DNA from: Lachnospiraceae bacterium
GTDB lineage: Bacteria; Bacillota; Clostridia; Lachnospirales; Lachnospiraceae
Assembly: GCA_017461685.1 (NCBI GenBank)
Contig: JAFTXF010000039.1
Location: 1-6,265, forward strand
DNA: 6,265 bases
Reading direction: 5' to 3'
Position numbers and translations under genes: made by a program
Shown: in pieces, positions 1-5,954 of the stretch
How positions within the stretch are numbered: the stretch's first letter is position 1
Layout of the letters: every line of letters begins with the position of its first letter
The notes under the pieces: model-generated
The model's database searches: none
What the model saw: only the letters and a program-made list of their open reading frames with translations
What the model was told of the DNA's origin: nothing

Positions 1-1
1 A

Positions 2-2839
2 GGCAGCAGCGAGCTGTTTTGCTATGGAGAGGATTACGAGGCACAGGTCAGCGCATTTGGCGATTATATCGAGGCTGAGATTAAACAGCAGCGCGCAGAA
101 ACAAGAACCGAAGAGGTGCGTAAGGAGGCTTATGAGGAATTAGAAAAGGCCCAGCAGGAGGTTTATGACGAGCTTTCCAAGGCGGAGCAGGAGCTTTTAG
201 AGGGAGAAGCAGAGCTGGAGACCAAACTGCAGGAGGCCTTAGAAGCACTGCAGGAAGGAGAGGCGGAGTTTCAAACCCAAATTGCAGAGGCGTTAGCGCA
301 ATTGCAGCAGGGTGAGCAGGAGCTTGCAGACGGTGAAAGACAGTTAGATGAAGCAGAGCAGGAATTGAACCGACAGCAAGCAGAGGCAGAAACCGCATTT
401 GCGGCAGCCAGACAGGAGATTCTGGACGGTTATGTACAGTTAGAGGAAGGGCAGACTCAGCTGGATTTGGGGGCTGCGCAGCTTGCTCTGGGCGAGGCTG
501 CCCTGAAGCTTAGCAAAGAGAGTTTGCAGGAACAGGAAAATACACAAAGAGCCGTGCTTGCAGAGGAACGCGCTTTTATAGAAGAGCAACTGGCTGACAA
601 CAGGGCCATGCAGGCCCGGTTACAGGAGCAGATTGATAACAGCACCAGTGAACTGGATAAGTTCGTTGCCGAACAGGAGCTGAACGCTTATAAGGCAGCA
701 GAGACCCTTCTTTTGGAGGGTCAGGAAAGCCTGGCAGAGCGAGAAAGTGAAATGGACGCCCAATATGCTCAGGAGTGGGCAGAGCTGAATGCTCAGGAGC
801 AGGAATTGGCTGACAGCAGAGAGCAGTTGGAGGCCGGTCAGGCAGAGCTTGATAATGGCAGGGCTCAGTTAGAGGCGGGACTTGTGGAACTGGAAACGCA
901 GGAGGCTTTTGCAGAGGAGCAGTTTGAAGCCGGAAGAGCCCAGATTGCTGCAGCCAGACTGGAGCTGCAAAGCGGTAAATCTGAAATTGCCGCAGGCTGG
1001 GAAGAATATGAATCCGGCAAGGCTGAAGGGGAGGCCCGGTTAGAAGAAGGACGTAAAGAATACGAAGAAGGCGAAGCCGAAGGCAGAGAGCAGTTAGAGC
1101 AGGGTAGGCTGGAATTGGAGGGCGGCAAAGCAGACGCGGAAGCCGAACTGGAGAATGCCCGTAGAGAATTAGCGGATATGGATGTGGCAGAGTGGTATAT
1201 TCAGGACCGTAATTCTCTGGGCGGTTATAGTAATGTGAAGAGTGACGCAGATTCCATTGAGTCTATCGGTACGGTATTTCCGATTGTATTTTTTGTGGTT
1301 GCCATCTTGATTAGCTTGACTACCATTACACGAATGGTAGAAGAGGACAGAGGACTGATTGGAACCTATAAGGCGCTGGGCTTTTATAATAGTGAAATCC
1401 GCAGGAAATATTTGCTGTATGCCTTTTGTGCCAGCGGTGCGGGAAGTATTTTGGGTACACTGGGTGCATTTATACTGTTGCCGGGTATTATCTTTTATAT
1501 TTTCAGTACCATGTATTTGCTGCCGGAATATGTGTTTTTATTTGATAAGCTAAATGGGATCTTGGGTCCGGTCATATTTGTGGGCGGTATTGTGGTTGCT
1601 ACCGTGATTGCCTGTCGTAACGAGCTTAAGCAGACGCCGGTTGCTTTGATGCGGCCAAAGACGCCGCGCTCCGGTTCCCGTGTGTTTTTGGAACGGATAC
1701 CGTATATCTGGAACAGTTTTTCGTTCTTGAATAAGGTGACGGCACGAAATTTATTCCGCTACAAGAAGCGTTTGCTTATGACAGTTTCCGGTATTATGGG
1801 ATGTATGGCGCTGTTGTTATTTGGTTTTGCCATTAAGGATTCCGTAACCGATTTGGTACCGCGCCAGTATGACCGCACTTTCCTTTATGATGCCATGGCA
1901 GTGGGGGCCGGAGAAGGTATCGTTTCTGCGTATCTGGAGGGCGATAAGAATGTTTCGGAATATCTGAATGCAGTCATCACTTCCGTAAAGCTGGAAAATA
2001 CTGCAGGTATTACAGAAACGGTGCAGTTAATTGTGGCACCGGATGGGGAGAGTCTGACCTCTTATATTCAGCTTCGGGATACAAGCGGAAAGGAAATCCA
2101 ATTAAAAGACGGGGACGTAGCTTTGACACAAAATGCGTCTATATTGTTGGACGTGAAAGAAGGCAGTGCTGCAGGCGTACAGACGATGGAGCTTGACCGG
2201 GCAGAGGTAGAGGTAACACATGTGGTGCAGAATTATCTGGGCAATTACCTTTATATGACCGAAGCTACTTATGAGCAGTATTTTGGTGAATGTGCGCCAA
2301 ACGGAGCTTTGATTCATATTTCAGAGGACTGCAAGGACCCGGTACTTTACTGCAATGCACTGGGCAAGCAGGAGGGGATTGTGACCTGCCTTAGCACAGA
2401 CGAAATGAAGGACGAATTTTCCTCAGCCTTTACTTTGATAAATATGGTAGTTTATATTATTATCATTATGGCGGCAAGCCTTGCTTTTGCGGTATTATTT
2501 ACGCTGGCTACCACCAATATTTCAGAGCGTACCAGGGAACTGGCTACCATCAAGGTGCTTGGCTTTTACGACAATGAAGTGCATTTGTATGTGAATAAAG
2601 AGACCATGATTCTGACAGGCATCGGTATTTTTCTGGGGGTTCCTTTGGGCTATGCTTTTGCCCAGACACTAACAGCTATTTTGAGTTTACCTAGTATTTA
2701 TCTGGCAGTATCCCTGCATCCGGGCAGCTACCTGATTGCGGGAGGCCTGTCGCTGTTTTTTGCAATATTGGTGAATATGATTACCGACAGGTCGCTGGAT
2801 GCCATCAATCCGGTGGAGGCGCTCAAGAGTGTAGAATAA
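2..2839 (+). CDS. FtsX-like ABC transporter permease with long coiled-coil extracytoplasmic domain (5' partial)
   Basis: This is the membrane subunit of a MacB/LolE-type ABC transporter, which would couple a cytoplasmic ATPase to export or envelope remodelling; the substrate is unknown. The frame is open from base 2, so the N-terminus (first membrane helix and probably the start of the extracytoplasmic domain) is missing; 945 residues remain. Roughly bases 75-1190 encode an Ala/Glu/Gln/Leu-rich coiled coil with Gly recurring about every seven residues (ELxxGxxEL style). The first FtsX unit follows: a helix at about 1271-1330, then the RGLIGTYKALGF loop, two or more helices to about 1615, and the typical PVALMRPK exit motif. 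A linker helix (about 1770-1845) leads to a second soluble domain (about 1850-2425). The second FtsX unit (about 2430-2800) has the ERTRELATIKVLGFYD loop and ends in NPVEALKSVE. The two FtsX units and C-terminal motif identify the family; the ATPase partner must lie outside the window. Confidence 0.9.
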   Translation, partial: GSSELFCYGEDYEAQVSAFGDYIEAEIKQQRAETRTEEVRKEAYEELEKAQQEVYDELSKAEQELLEGEAELETKLQEALEALQEGEAEFQTQIAEALAQLQQGEQELADGERQLDEAEQELNRQQAEAETAFAAARQEILDGYVQLEEGQTQLDLGAAQLALGEAALKLSKESLQEQENTQRAVLAEERAFIEEQLADNRAMQARLQEQIDNSTSELDKFVAEQELNAYKAAETLLLEGQESLAERESEMDAQYAQEWAELNAQEQELADSREQLEAGQAELDNGRAQLEAGLVELETQEAFAEEQFEAGRAQIAAARLELQSGKSEIAAGWEEYESGKAEGEARLEEGRKEYEEGEAEGREQLEQGRLELEGGKADAEAELENARRELADMDVAEWYIQDRNSLGGYSNVKSDADSIESIGTVFPIVFFVVAILISLTTITRMVEEDRGLIGTYKALGFYNSEIRRKYLLYAFCASGAGSILGTLGAFILLPGIIFYIFSTMYLLPEYVFLFDKLNGILGPVIFVGGIVVATVIACRNELKQTPVALMRPKTPRSGSRVFLERIPYIWNSFSFLNKVTARNLFRYKKRLLMTVSGIMGCMALLLFGFAIKDSVTDLVPRQYDRTFLYDAMAVGAGEGIVSAYLEGDKNVSEYLNAVITSVKLENTAGITETVQLIVAPDGESLTSYIQLRDTSGKEIQLKDGDVALTQNASILLDVKEGSAAGVQTMELDRAEVEVTHVVQNYLGNYLYMTEATYEQYFGECAPNGALIHISEDCKDPVLYCNALGKQEGIVTCLSTDEMKDEFSSAFTLINMVVYIIIIMAASLAFAVLFTLATTNISERTRELATIKVLGFYDNEVHLYVNKETMILTGIGIFLGVPLGYAFAQTLTAILSLPSIYLAVSLHPGSYLIAGGLSLFFAILVNMITDRSLDAINPVEALKSVE

Positions 2840-2853
2840 AAGTGGCAAGTTGA

Positions 2854-3051
2854 AATACAGTAGTCAGTGTCAGCCGAAAGGCCGGGCATATCAGTTGCCG
2901 TTCGGGGGCGTTAGTGCTCGTCGGTCCTTAGCGAAGCAAGGTGTCAGCCGCAGCCTGAGCTTAGTACCGTTACGTAGCACTATCGAGCGAAAGCGTCCTC
3001 TGAACGGCAACTGATATGTCCGGCCTTTCGGCTGACACTGACTACTGTATT
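2854..3051. repeat. Long inverted-repeat element with structured core (MITE-like or structured RNA)
   Basis: The outer arms 2854-2903 and 3002-3051 are reverse complements over 50 positions; the only non-Watson-Crick pair is G2886 with T3019 (G-U in RNA). Pairing continues less perfectly to about 2908/2997. The core adds a 7-bp stem (2912-2918 with 2976-2982), a 4-bp stem (2922-2925 with 2966-2969), a hairpin at 2926-2941 built around the very stable GCGAAGC mini-hairpin, a small TCAG/CTGA hairpin (2944-2958) and a GC-GAAA-GC tetraloop at 2987-2994. It starts 14 bases after the permease stop codon and no ORF is evident inside. Such terminal inverted repeats are typical of MITE-like non-autonomous elements or large intergenic palindromes; I see no clear target-site duplication. 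It could alternatively act as a structured RNA or 3' mRNA stabiliser. Confidence 0.8.
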
Positions 3052-3064
3052 CAGAGTAATATAA

Positions 3065-3110
3065 AAAACGGGAGAATTTATTAATTTAGTGTGGTAAATT
3101 TTCCCGTTTT
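3065..3110 (+). terminator. Rho-independent terminator, possibly bidirectional
   Basis: The arms 3065-3080 and 3095-3110 form a 16-bp stem containing one G-U pair, with a 14-base loop. The 3' arm ends in TTTT and the 5' arm is preceded by an A run that would serve as a T tract in the other direction. It lies between the permease plus inverted-repeat element and ddh, so it most likely ends the permease transcript. Confidence 0.8.
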
Positions 3111-3114
3111 GATA

Positions 3115-3120
3115 TATAAT
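3115..3120 (+). promoter_or_regulatory. Candidate -10 box for ddh
   Basis: A perfect TATAAT sits just after the terminator and 101 bases before the ddh start. At 17-base spacing the -35 would be TGGTAA (3092-3097), only three matches to consensus and inside the terminator, so this promoter is tentative. It would give a leader of about 95 bases, in which I recognise no riboswitch. Confidence 0.35.
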
Positions 3121-3207
3121 GTGCATGTGCATGCGGAAGAATGTATTGCAGGCATAGCAGCAAAGCGGCGATATACAAAGTGATATGGCCGAGTCAGTTT
3201 GTATTGC

Positions 3208-3215
3208 AGGAGGAG
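3208..3215 (+). promoter_or_regulatory. Ribosome binding site fixing the ddh start
   Basis: AGGAGGAG lies with its core AGGAGG eight bases before the ATG at 3222. It selects this ATG over the in-frame ATG at 3141, which has no such site and would add 27 residues before the conserved N-terminal Rossmann strand. Confidence 0.85.
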
Positions 3216-3221
3216 TATATT

Positions 3222-4208
3222 ATGAGCATTAGAGTTGGTATTTTGGGATACGGTAATCTGGGCAGAGGCGTAGAGTGCGCCATTAAGCAGAATCAGGATA
3301 TGGAGCTTGTGGCGGTATTTACCAGAAGAAGCCCTGAAAATGTACATATATTGAGCGAGGGTGTGGCAGTGTGCCATATCGATGACGTGGAGAAGTGGCA
3401 GGATAAAATTGACGTCATGATTTTGTGCGGAGGCAGTGCTACCGATTTGCCGGTACAGACACCGAAGTACGCAGAGATGTTTAATGTCATCGACAGCTTT
3501 GATACTCATGCCAAGATTCCGGAGCATTTTGCAAACGTAGATGCGGCTGCTGCAAAATCCGGTAAAGTAGCCATTATTTCTGTGGGCTGGGACCCGGGCA
3601 TGTTCTCCCTGAACAGAATGTATGCAGGTGCTGTTTTGCCGGAGGGCAAGGACTATACCTTCTGGGGTAAGGGCGTAAGCCAGGGCCATTCCGACGCTAT
3701 CCGCCGCATTCCGGGCGTAAAGGATGCCAAGCAGTATACGATTCCGGTGGAAGCAGCGTTAGAGGAAGTGCGTAAAGGCACTAATCCTGAGCTCACTACC
3801 AGACAAAAGCACACTCGTGAATGCTTTGTAGTATTGGAAGAGGGTGCAGATGCAGCCAAGGTAGAAGAGACCATTAAGACGATGCCGAATTATTTTGCGG
3901 ACTACGATACTACGGTACACTTTATCAGTGAAGAGGAATTAAAGGCTAATCACAGCGGTATTCCGCATGGTGGCTTTGTACTTCGCAGCGGCAAGACCGG
4001 CTGGAACGGAGAGCACAACCATTTGATTGAGTACAGTCTGAAGTTAGATTCCAATCCGGAATTTACCTCCTCTGTCATTGTGGCCTATGCAAGAGCAGCG
4101 TATCGCATGGCAGCAGAAGGTCAGAAGGGCTGTAAGACCGTTTTGGATGTGGCTCCGGCATATCTGAGTGCCAAGAGCGGGGCTGAGCTCAGAAAAGAGT
4201 TACTGTAG
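3222..4208 (+). CDS. ddh: meso-diaminopimelate D-dehydrogenase (EC 1.4.1.16)
   Basis: The enzyme reductively aminates L-tetrahydrodipicolinate with ammonia and NADPH to meso-diaminopimelate in one cytoplasmic step, bypassing the succinyl, acetyl or aminotransferase branches; the product feeds lysine and peptidoglycan. The 328-residue protein is close to the roughly 320 residues of the Corynebacterium glutamicum enzyme and matches it from memory along its length. Visible landmarks are the Rossmann motif GYGNLGRG (residues 9-16), FTRR at 33-36 in the region expected to contact the NADP phosphate, CGGSATD (69-75), GWDPGMFS (122-129), FWGKGVSQGHSDAIRRIPGV (147-166), PHGG (248-251) and the NH pair at 266-267. 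No catalytic segment appears to be missing. The start follows a strong AGGAGG. The gene lies downstream of a terminator and 85 bases upstream of a deacetylase-like gene, with no terminator seen between them. Confidence 0.96.
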   Translation: MSIRVGILGYGNLGRGVECAIKQNQDMELVAVFTRRSPENVHILSEGVAVCHIDDVEKWQDKIDVMILCGGSATDLPVQTPKYAEMFNVIDSFDTHAKIPEHFANVDAAAAKSGKVAIISVGWDPGMFSLNRMYAGAVLPEGKDYTFWGKGVSQGHSDAIRRIPGVKDAKQYTIPVEAALEEVRKGTNPELTTRQKHTRECFVVLEEGADAAKVEETIKTMPNYFADYDTTVHFISEEELKANHSGIPHGGFVLRSGKTGWNGEHNHLIEYSLKLDSNPEFTSSVIVAYARAAYRMAAEGQKGCKTVLDVAPAYLSAKSGAELRKELL

Positions 4209-4251
4209 GCAAGGTTCCGGGGCTGAGCTCAGAAAAGACTTACTGTAGGCA
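4178..4251 (+). repeat. 40-bp-period tandem duplication of the ddh 3' end
   Basis: Bases 4178-4211 (the last ten or so ddh codons, the stop and three more bases) recur at 4218-4251 with one difference (G4199 versus C4239), separated by six bases. The second copy could still spell GAELRKDLL and a stop, but in another frame and without a start, so it is non-coding. Each copy contains the 10-bp palindrome CTGAGCTCAG. It looks like a recent slippage or recombination duplication. Confidence 0.9.
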
Positions 4252-4280
4252 CTAGTACATCGGTTACGATAAAGGGATTT

Positions 4281-4285
4281 GGAGG
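4281..4285 (+). promoter_or_regulatory. Ribosome binding site fixing the deacetylase start
   Basis: GGAGG lies eight bases before the ATG at 4294. An in-frame TTG at 4279 overlaps this site and lacks one of its own, so the ATG is preferred. Confidence 0.8.
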
Positions 4286-4293
4286 ATACTACG

Positions 4294-5001
4294 ATGTTTT
4301 CCGGTAAAAAGAAAGCAATTACATTTAGCTATGATGATGGTGTTACACAGGACAAGCGTTTGATTGATATTTTCAATAAATATGGACTGAAATGCACCTT
4401 CAATCTGAATTCAGAATTGTGTGGTGTGGAGAATACACTGGTAAGAAACGGGGTGACTGTATCACATAATCGCATCCGAAAGGAAGATGTGAAATACATT
4501 TATGACGGTCATGAGGTGGCTGCACATACGCTTACACATCCTTGTCTGCCCAAGATAGAGCGTGATGACGAGGTCATCCGACAGGTGGAGCAGGACAGAA
4601 TTAACCTGTCTGAAATAGTAGGCTACGAGGTGTGCGGAATGGCATATCCATGCGGCGGACAGAATAATGATGACCGCACCGCAGATTTGATTCGTCAGCA
4701 TACGGGGGTCAAGTATGCCAGAGCCCTGGCAACCAACGGAAGCTTCCGATTACAAAAGAATCTGTATCGTTTTGAAGGCACTGTTTATCATCATGATGAG
4801 TGGGATAAGCTGTTTGAACTGGGGGAGAAATTCCTGGCACTTGATACAGACGAGTCGGCTATATTCTATATTTGGGGACATGCCTACGAGTTTGATATTT
4901 TCCCGGAAAGGTGGCAGCAGTTTGAAGAATTTTGCCAGATGATGAGCGGACGGAAGGATATTTTTTACGGCACCAATAAGGAAGTGCTGTTAGTGGGATA
5001 G
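4294..5001 (+). CDS. Polysaccharide deacetylase-like (NodB/CE4 fold) cytoplasmic protein
   Basis: This 235-residue protein resembles carbohydrate esterase family 4 enzymes, metal-dependent hydrolases that remove N- or O-acetyl groups from sugars. Motif 1 appears as FSYDDG (residues 11-16; usual form TFDDG) with likely base D14 and metal ligand D15. Motif 2 is HTLTH (78-82) with the two metal-binding histidines. Motif 3 is AYPCGG (117-122), where the usual arginine before the Pro-Tyr segment is not evident. Motif 5 is probably WGHAYEFD (194-201) with H196. There is no signal peptide or membrane anchor, so unlike secreted chitin or peptidoglycan deacetylases it should act in the cytosol; the substrate is unknown. 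It sits 85 bases after ddh and is followed by a strong terminator, suggesting a two-gene transcript. A link to cell-wall precursors is only a contextual guess. Confidence 0.85.
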   Translation: MFSGKKKAITFSYDDGVTQDKRLIDIFNKYGLKCTFNLNSELCGVENTLVRNGVTVSHNRIRKEDVKYIYDGHEVAAHTLTHPCLPKIERDDEVIRQVEQDRINLSEIVGYEVCGMAYPCGGQNNDDRTADLIRQHTGVKYARALATNGSFRLQKNLYRFEGTVYHHDEWDKLFELGEKFLALDTDESAIFYIWGHAYEFDIFPERWQQFEEFCQMMSGRKDIFYGTNKEVLLVG

Positions 5002-5033
5002 GAGATTGGTCGGAATATTTTGAAATATAGACG

Positions 5034-5084
5034 AAAAGCGGATGCATCTATGATTATGATGGAATCATGGATGTATCCGCTTTT
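5034..5084 (+). terminator. Strong hairpin terminator after the deacetylase gene
   Basis: The arms 5034-5055 and 5063-5084 pair over 22 positions with two mismatched or wobble positions and a seven-base loop. The 5' arm begins AAAAGCGGAT and the 3' arm ends ATCCGCTTTT, giving a short T tract and a matching A tract for the opposite strand. It starts 33 bases after the stop codon. Confidence 0.8.
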
Positions 5085-5130
5085 GTATCTTCTGAAAAAG
5101 TGAAGAATAATGTTATCTTTTGTATTTTAA

Positions 5131-5170
5131 GGCTAATGTCAATAAGTGCCTAAGGACATTAGCTGTTTTT
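5131..5170 (+). terminator. Second hairpin with T tract between convergent genes
   Basis: Bases 5132-5140 (GCTAATGTC) pair with 5155-5163 (GACATTAGC), plus a G-T pair outside, around a 14-base loop. It is followed by TGTTTTT on the + strand, making a back-up + strand terminator that faces the minus-strand DUF2442 gene. The 3' arm overlaps the DUF2442 stop codon (5159-5161), so in the minus transcript the hairpin forms at the end of that ORF and may help end it too, though the following T tract (TTAAAAT) is poor. Confidence 0.6.
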
Positions 5171-5461
5171 CTCGATAAGAATACTGCTTTCATACAAGTG
5201 CTCCGGAGCAATGTCTAATTCGTCATTCCAGGCAATGCTGTCACCTGCAATTTGAACATTCATAAAAAAACTAAGGTTTTTTAGCGGAGCATAAATTGGC
5301 TTTTCAAGCAAGGGATTGGCGTCATAGAGCCTTTTTTCACCATTTGCAAAGGTAAGCAGTAAAGTATAATTCTTTTGTGCAACTACTTCTGTAATAACCC
5401 AGATAGGAGTGCTTACATGCACTATACATTCTTGTGTACGTGTCTCACTGTTCATTTCCAT
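5159..5461 (-). CDS. DUF2442 domain protein
   Basis: This small 100-residue soluble protein fits the DUF2442 family. Visible family features are a beta-rich N-terminal half with YTLLLTFANGEKRLYD (residues 32-47), the NPLLEKPIYAPLKN segment (49-62), and a C-terminal AGDSIAWNDELDIAPEHLYE (72-91), where the SIAW, D-I-APE and LYE positions are typical. The molecular function of the family is not established to my knowledge. The start ATG at 5461 follows AAAGGAGA (5469-5476) with a seven-base gap; a second Met at residue 3 would be too far from it. It lies 35 bases downstream of the DUF4160 gene on the same strand, a common pairing, and the two are probably co-transcribed. An antitoxin-like or partner role is inferred from this pairing only. 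Confidence 0.8.
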   Translation of the reverse strand: MEMNSETRTQECIVHVSTPIWVITEVVAQKNYTLLLTFANGEKRLYDANPLLEKPIYAPLKNLSFFMNVQIAGDSIAWNDELDIAPEHLYESSILIEKNS

Positions 5462-5496
5462 AATGTACTCTCCTTTCTGCAGGACAAATCCAAGGA

Positions 5497-5757
5497 TTAT
5501 TGTAGAGGTTTAATCTTATAAAGTGGTTGTTCATTCATTGCTAATTCCCAGTTAGCAAGCAATTCGTCTTTATGTAGTTCTGCCCAAGCAGTGATAAATT
5601 TAAGCTGTCTTTTGGGCATTTCACCTTCTACAATTTCTCCTTCCAGATTAAATACTGCATTGTAATTTTGATACGCAGCATGGAAGTGAGGTGGGTTATG
5701 TTCTCCGGTATTATACATTCTAATAATAATACCCAAAAACATAGAGATTGCTGCCAT
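5497..5757 (-). CDS. DUF4160 domain protein
   Basis: This 86-residue protein has the hallmarks of DUF4160: an N-terminal IIIRMYNTGEHNPPHFHA segment (residues 10-27, with His 20, 24 and 26), a central strand region with EGEIVEGEMPKRQL (39-52), and the WAELHKDELLANWELA segment (58-73, with His 62) followed by a short PLYKIKPL tail. It is near full length for the family. The clustered conserved histidines suggest metal or nucleic-acid chemistry, but no activity is established to my knowledge. The start follows AAAGGAGGG (5763-5771) with a five-base gap, and a near-consensus promoter lies directly upstream. It is the first gene of a two-gene unit with the DUF2442 gene. Similar pairs recur in many bacteria as small accessory cassettes, so a toxin-antitoxin-like role is possible but unproven. 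Confidence 0.85.
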   Translation of the reverse strand: MAAISMFLGIIIRMYNTGEHNPPHFHAAYQNYNAVFNLEGEIVEGEMPKRQLKFITAWAELHKDELLANWELAMNEQPLYKIKPLQ

Positions 5758-5777
5758 AATATCCCTCCTTTATTAAA

Positions 5778-5806
5778 ATTATACCAAATTTATAAATTGG
5801 GTACAA
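5778..5806 (-). promoter_or_regulatory. Promoter of the DUF4160-DUF2442 unit with palindromic spacer
   Basis: On the minus strand, TTGTAC (5806-5801) is followed after exactly 17 bases by a perfect TATAAT (5783-5778). The predicted transcript would begin near 5771, just at the ribosome binding site, giving a very short leader. The spacer CCAATTTATAAATTTGG contains the 12-bp palindrome AATTTATAAATT flanked by CC and GG, an arrangement suited to a repressor operator. A second TATAAT (minus strand 5817-5812) in a repeated GGTATAAT context lies further upstream, without a good -35. Confidence 0.7.
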
Positions 5807-5854
5807 GGAGATTATACCAGTTTTTGGAGATGAATTCCGACGATATATTGTCCA

Positions 5855-5881
5855 ATTTGCATTATTTTGCAAATAATGTAA
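5855..5881. repeat. Overlapping dyads, possible regulator site
   Basis: ATTTGCA (5855-5861) and TGCAAAT (5868-5874) form a perfect 7-bp dyad with a six-base spacer. It overlaps a second 10-bp inverted repeat (5857-5866 with 5872-5881, one G-T pair, five-base loop). The site lies upstream of both divergent promoters, a plausible place for a DNA-binding regulator, but AT-rich DNA forms such dyads by chance fairly easily. Confidence 0.4.
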
Positions 5882-5916
5882 ATCATAAGATTGCTGTTAA
5901 ACTTTTCCAAGAACCA

Positions 5917-5945
5917 TTGACAAAAGAAAAAACCACATGTATACT
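5917..5945 (+). promoter_or_regulatory. Strong sigma-A-type promoter for the DegV gene
   Basis: A perfect TTGACA (5917-5922) is followed after exactly 17 bases by TATACT (5940-5945, five of six matches to TATAAT). Transcription would begin near 5952, leaving a leader of about 118 bases before the DegV start at 6070. Confidence 0.75.
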
Positions 5946-5954
5946 CAAAAGGTC

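Noticed and set aside
116..118. GTG as the true start of the permease gene
   Set aside because: The frame stays open and coiled-coil-like back to base 2, and FtsX-type permeases need an N-terminal membrane helix, so the gene begins before the window.
81..1128. Minus-strand open frames opposite the coiled-coil region
   Set aside because: They mirror the biased Ala/Glu/Gln/Leu codons of the permease, give low-complexity Ser/Ala/Pro/Cys-rich peptides, and lack convincing ribosome binding sites.
2854..3051. CRISPR array or tRNA cluster in the repeat-rich gap
   Set aside because: The repeats are one pair of long inverted arms, not regularly spaced direct repeats, and no tRNA cloverleaf with a T-loop and anticodon arm is visible.
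3141..3221. N-terminal extension of ddh from the ATG at 3141
   Set aside because: The 27 extra residues are not family-like and there is no good binding site before 3141, whereas AGGAGG is well placed before 3222.
3121..3221. Lysine riboswitch or other leader RNA upstream of ddh
   Set aside because: The leader is only about 95-100 bases, lacks a long multi-helix fold, and has no terminator or anti-terminator arrangement before the start codon.
3081..3689. 202-residue minus-strand open frame overlapping ddh and the terminator
   Set aside because: It is antisense to a clearly recognised enzyme, runs through the terminator hairpin, and its translation has no recognisable domain.
5668..5799. 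+ strand open frame starting inside the DUF4160 gene
   Set aside because: This part is purely antisense to DUF4160; only the segment after about 5800 deserved separate comment.
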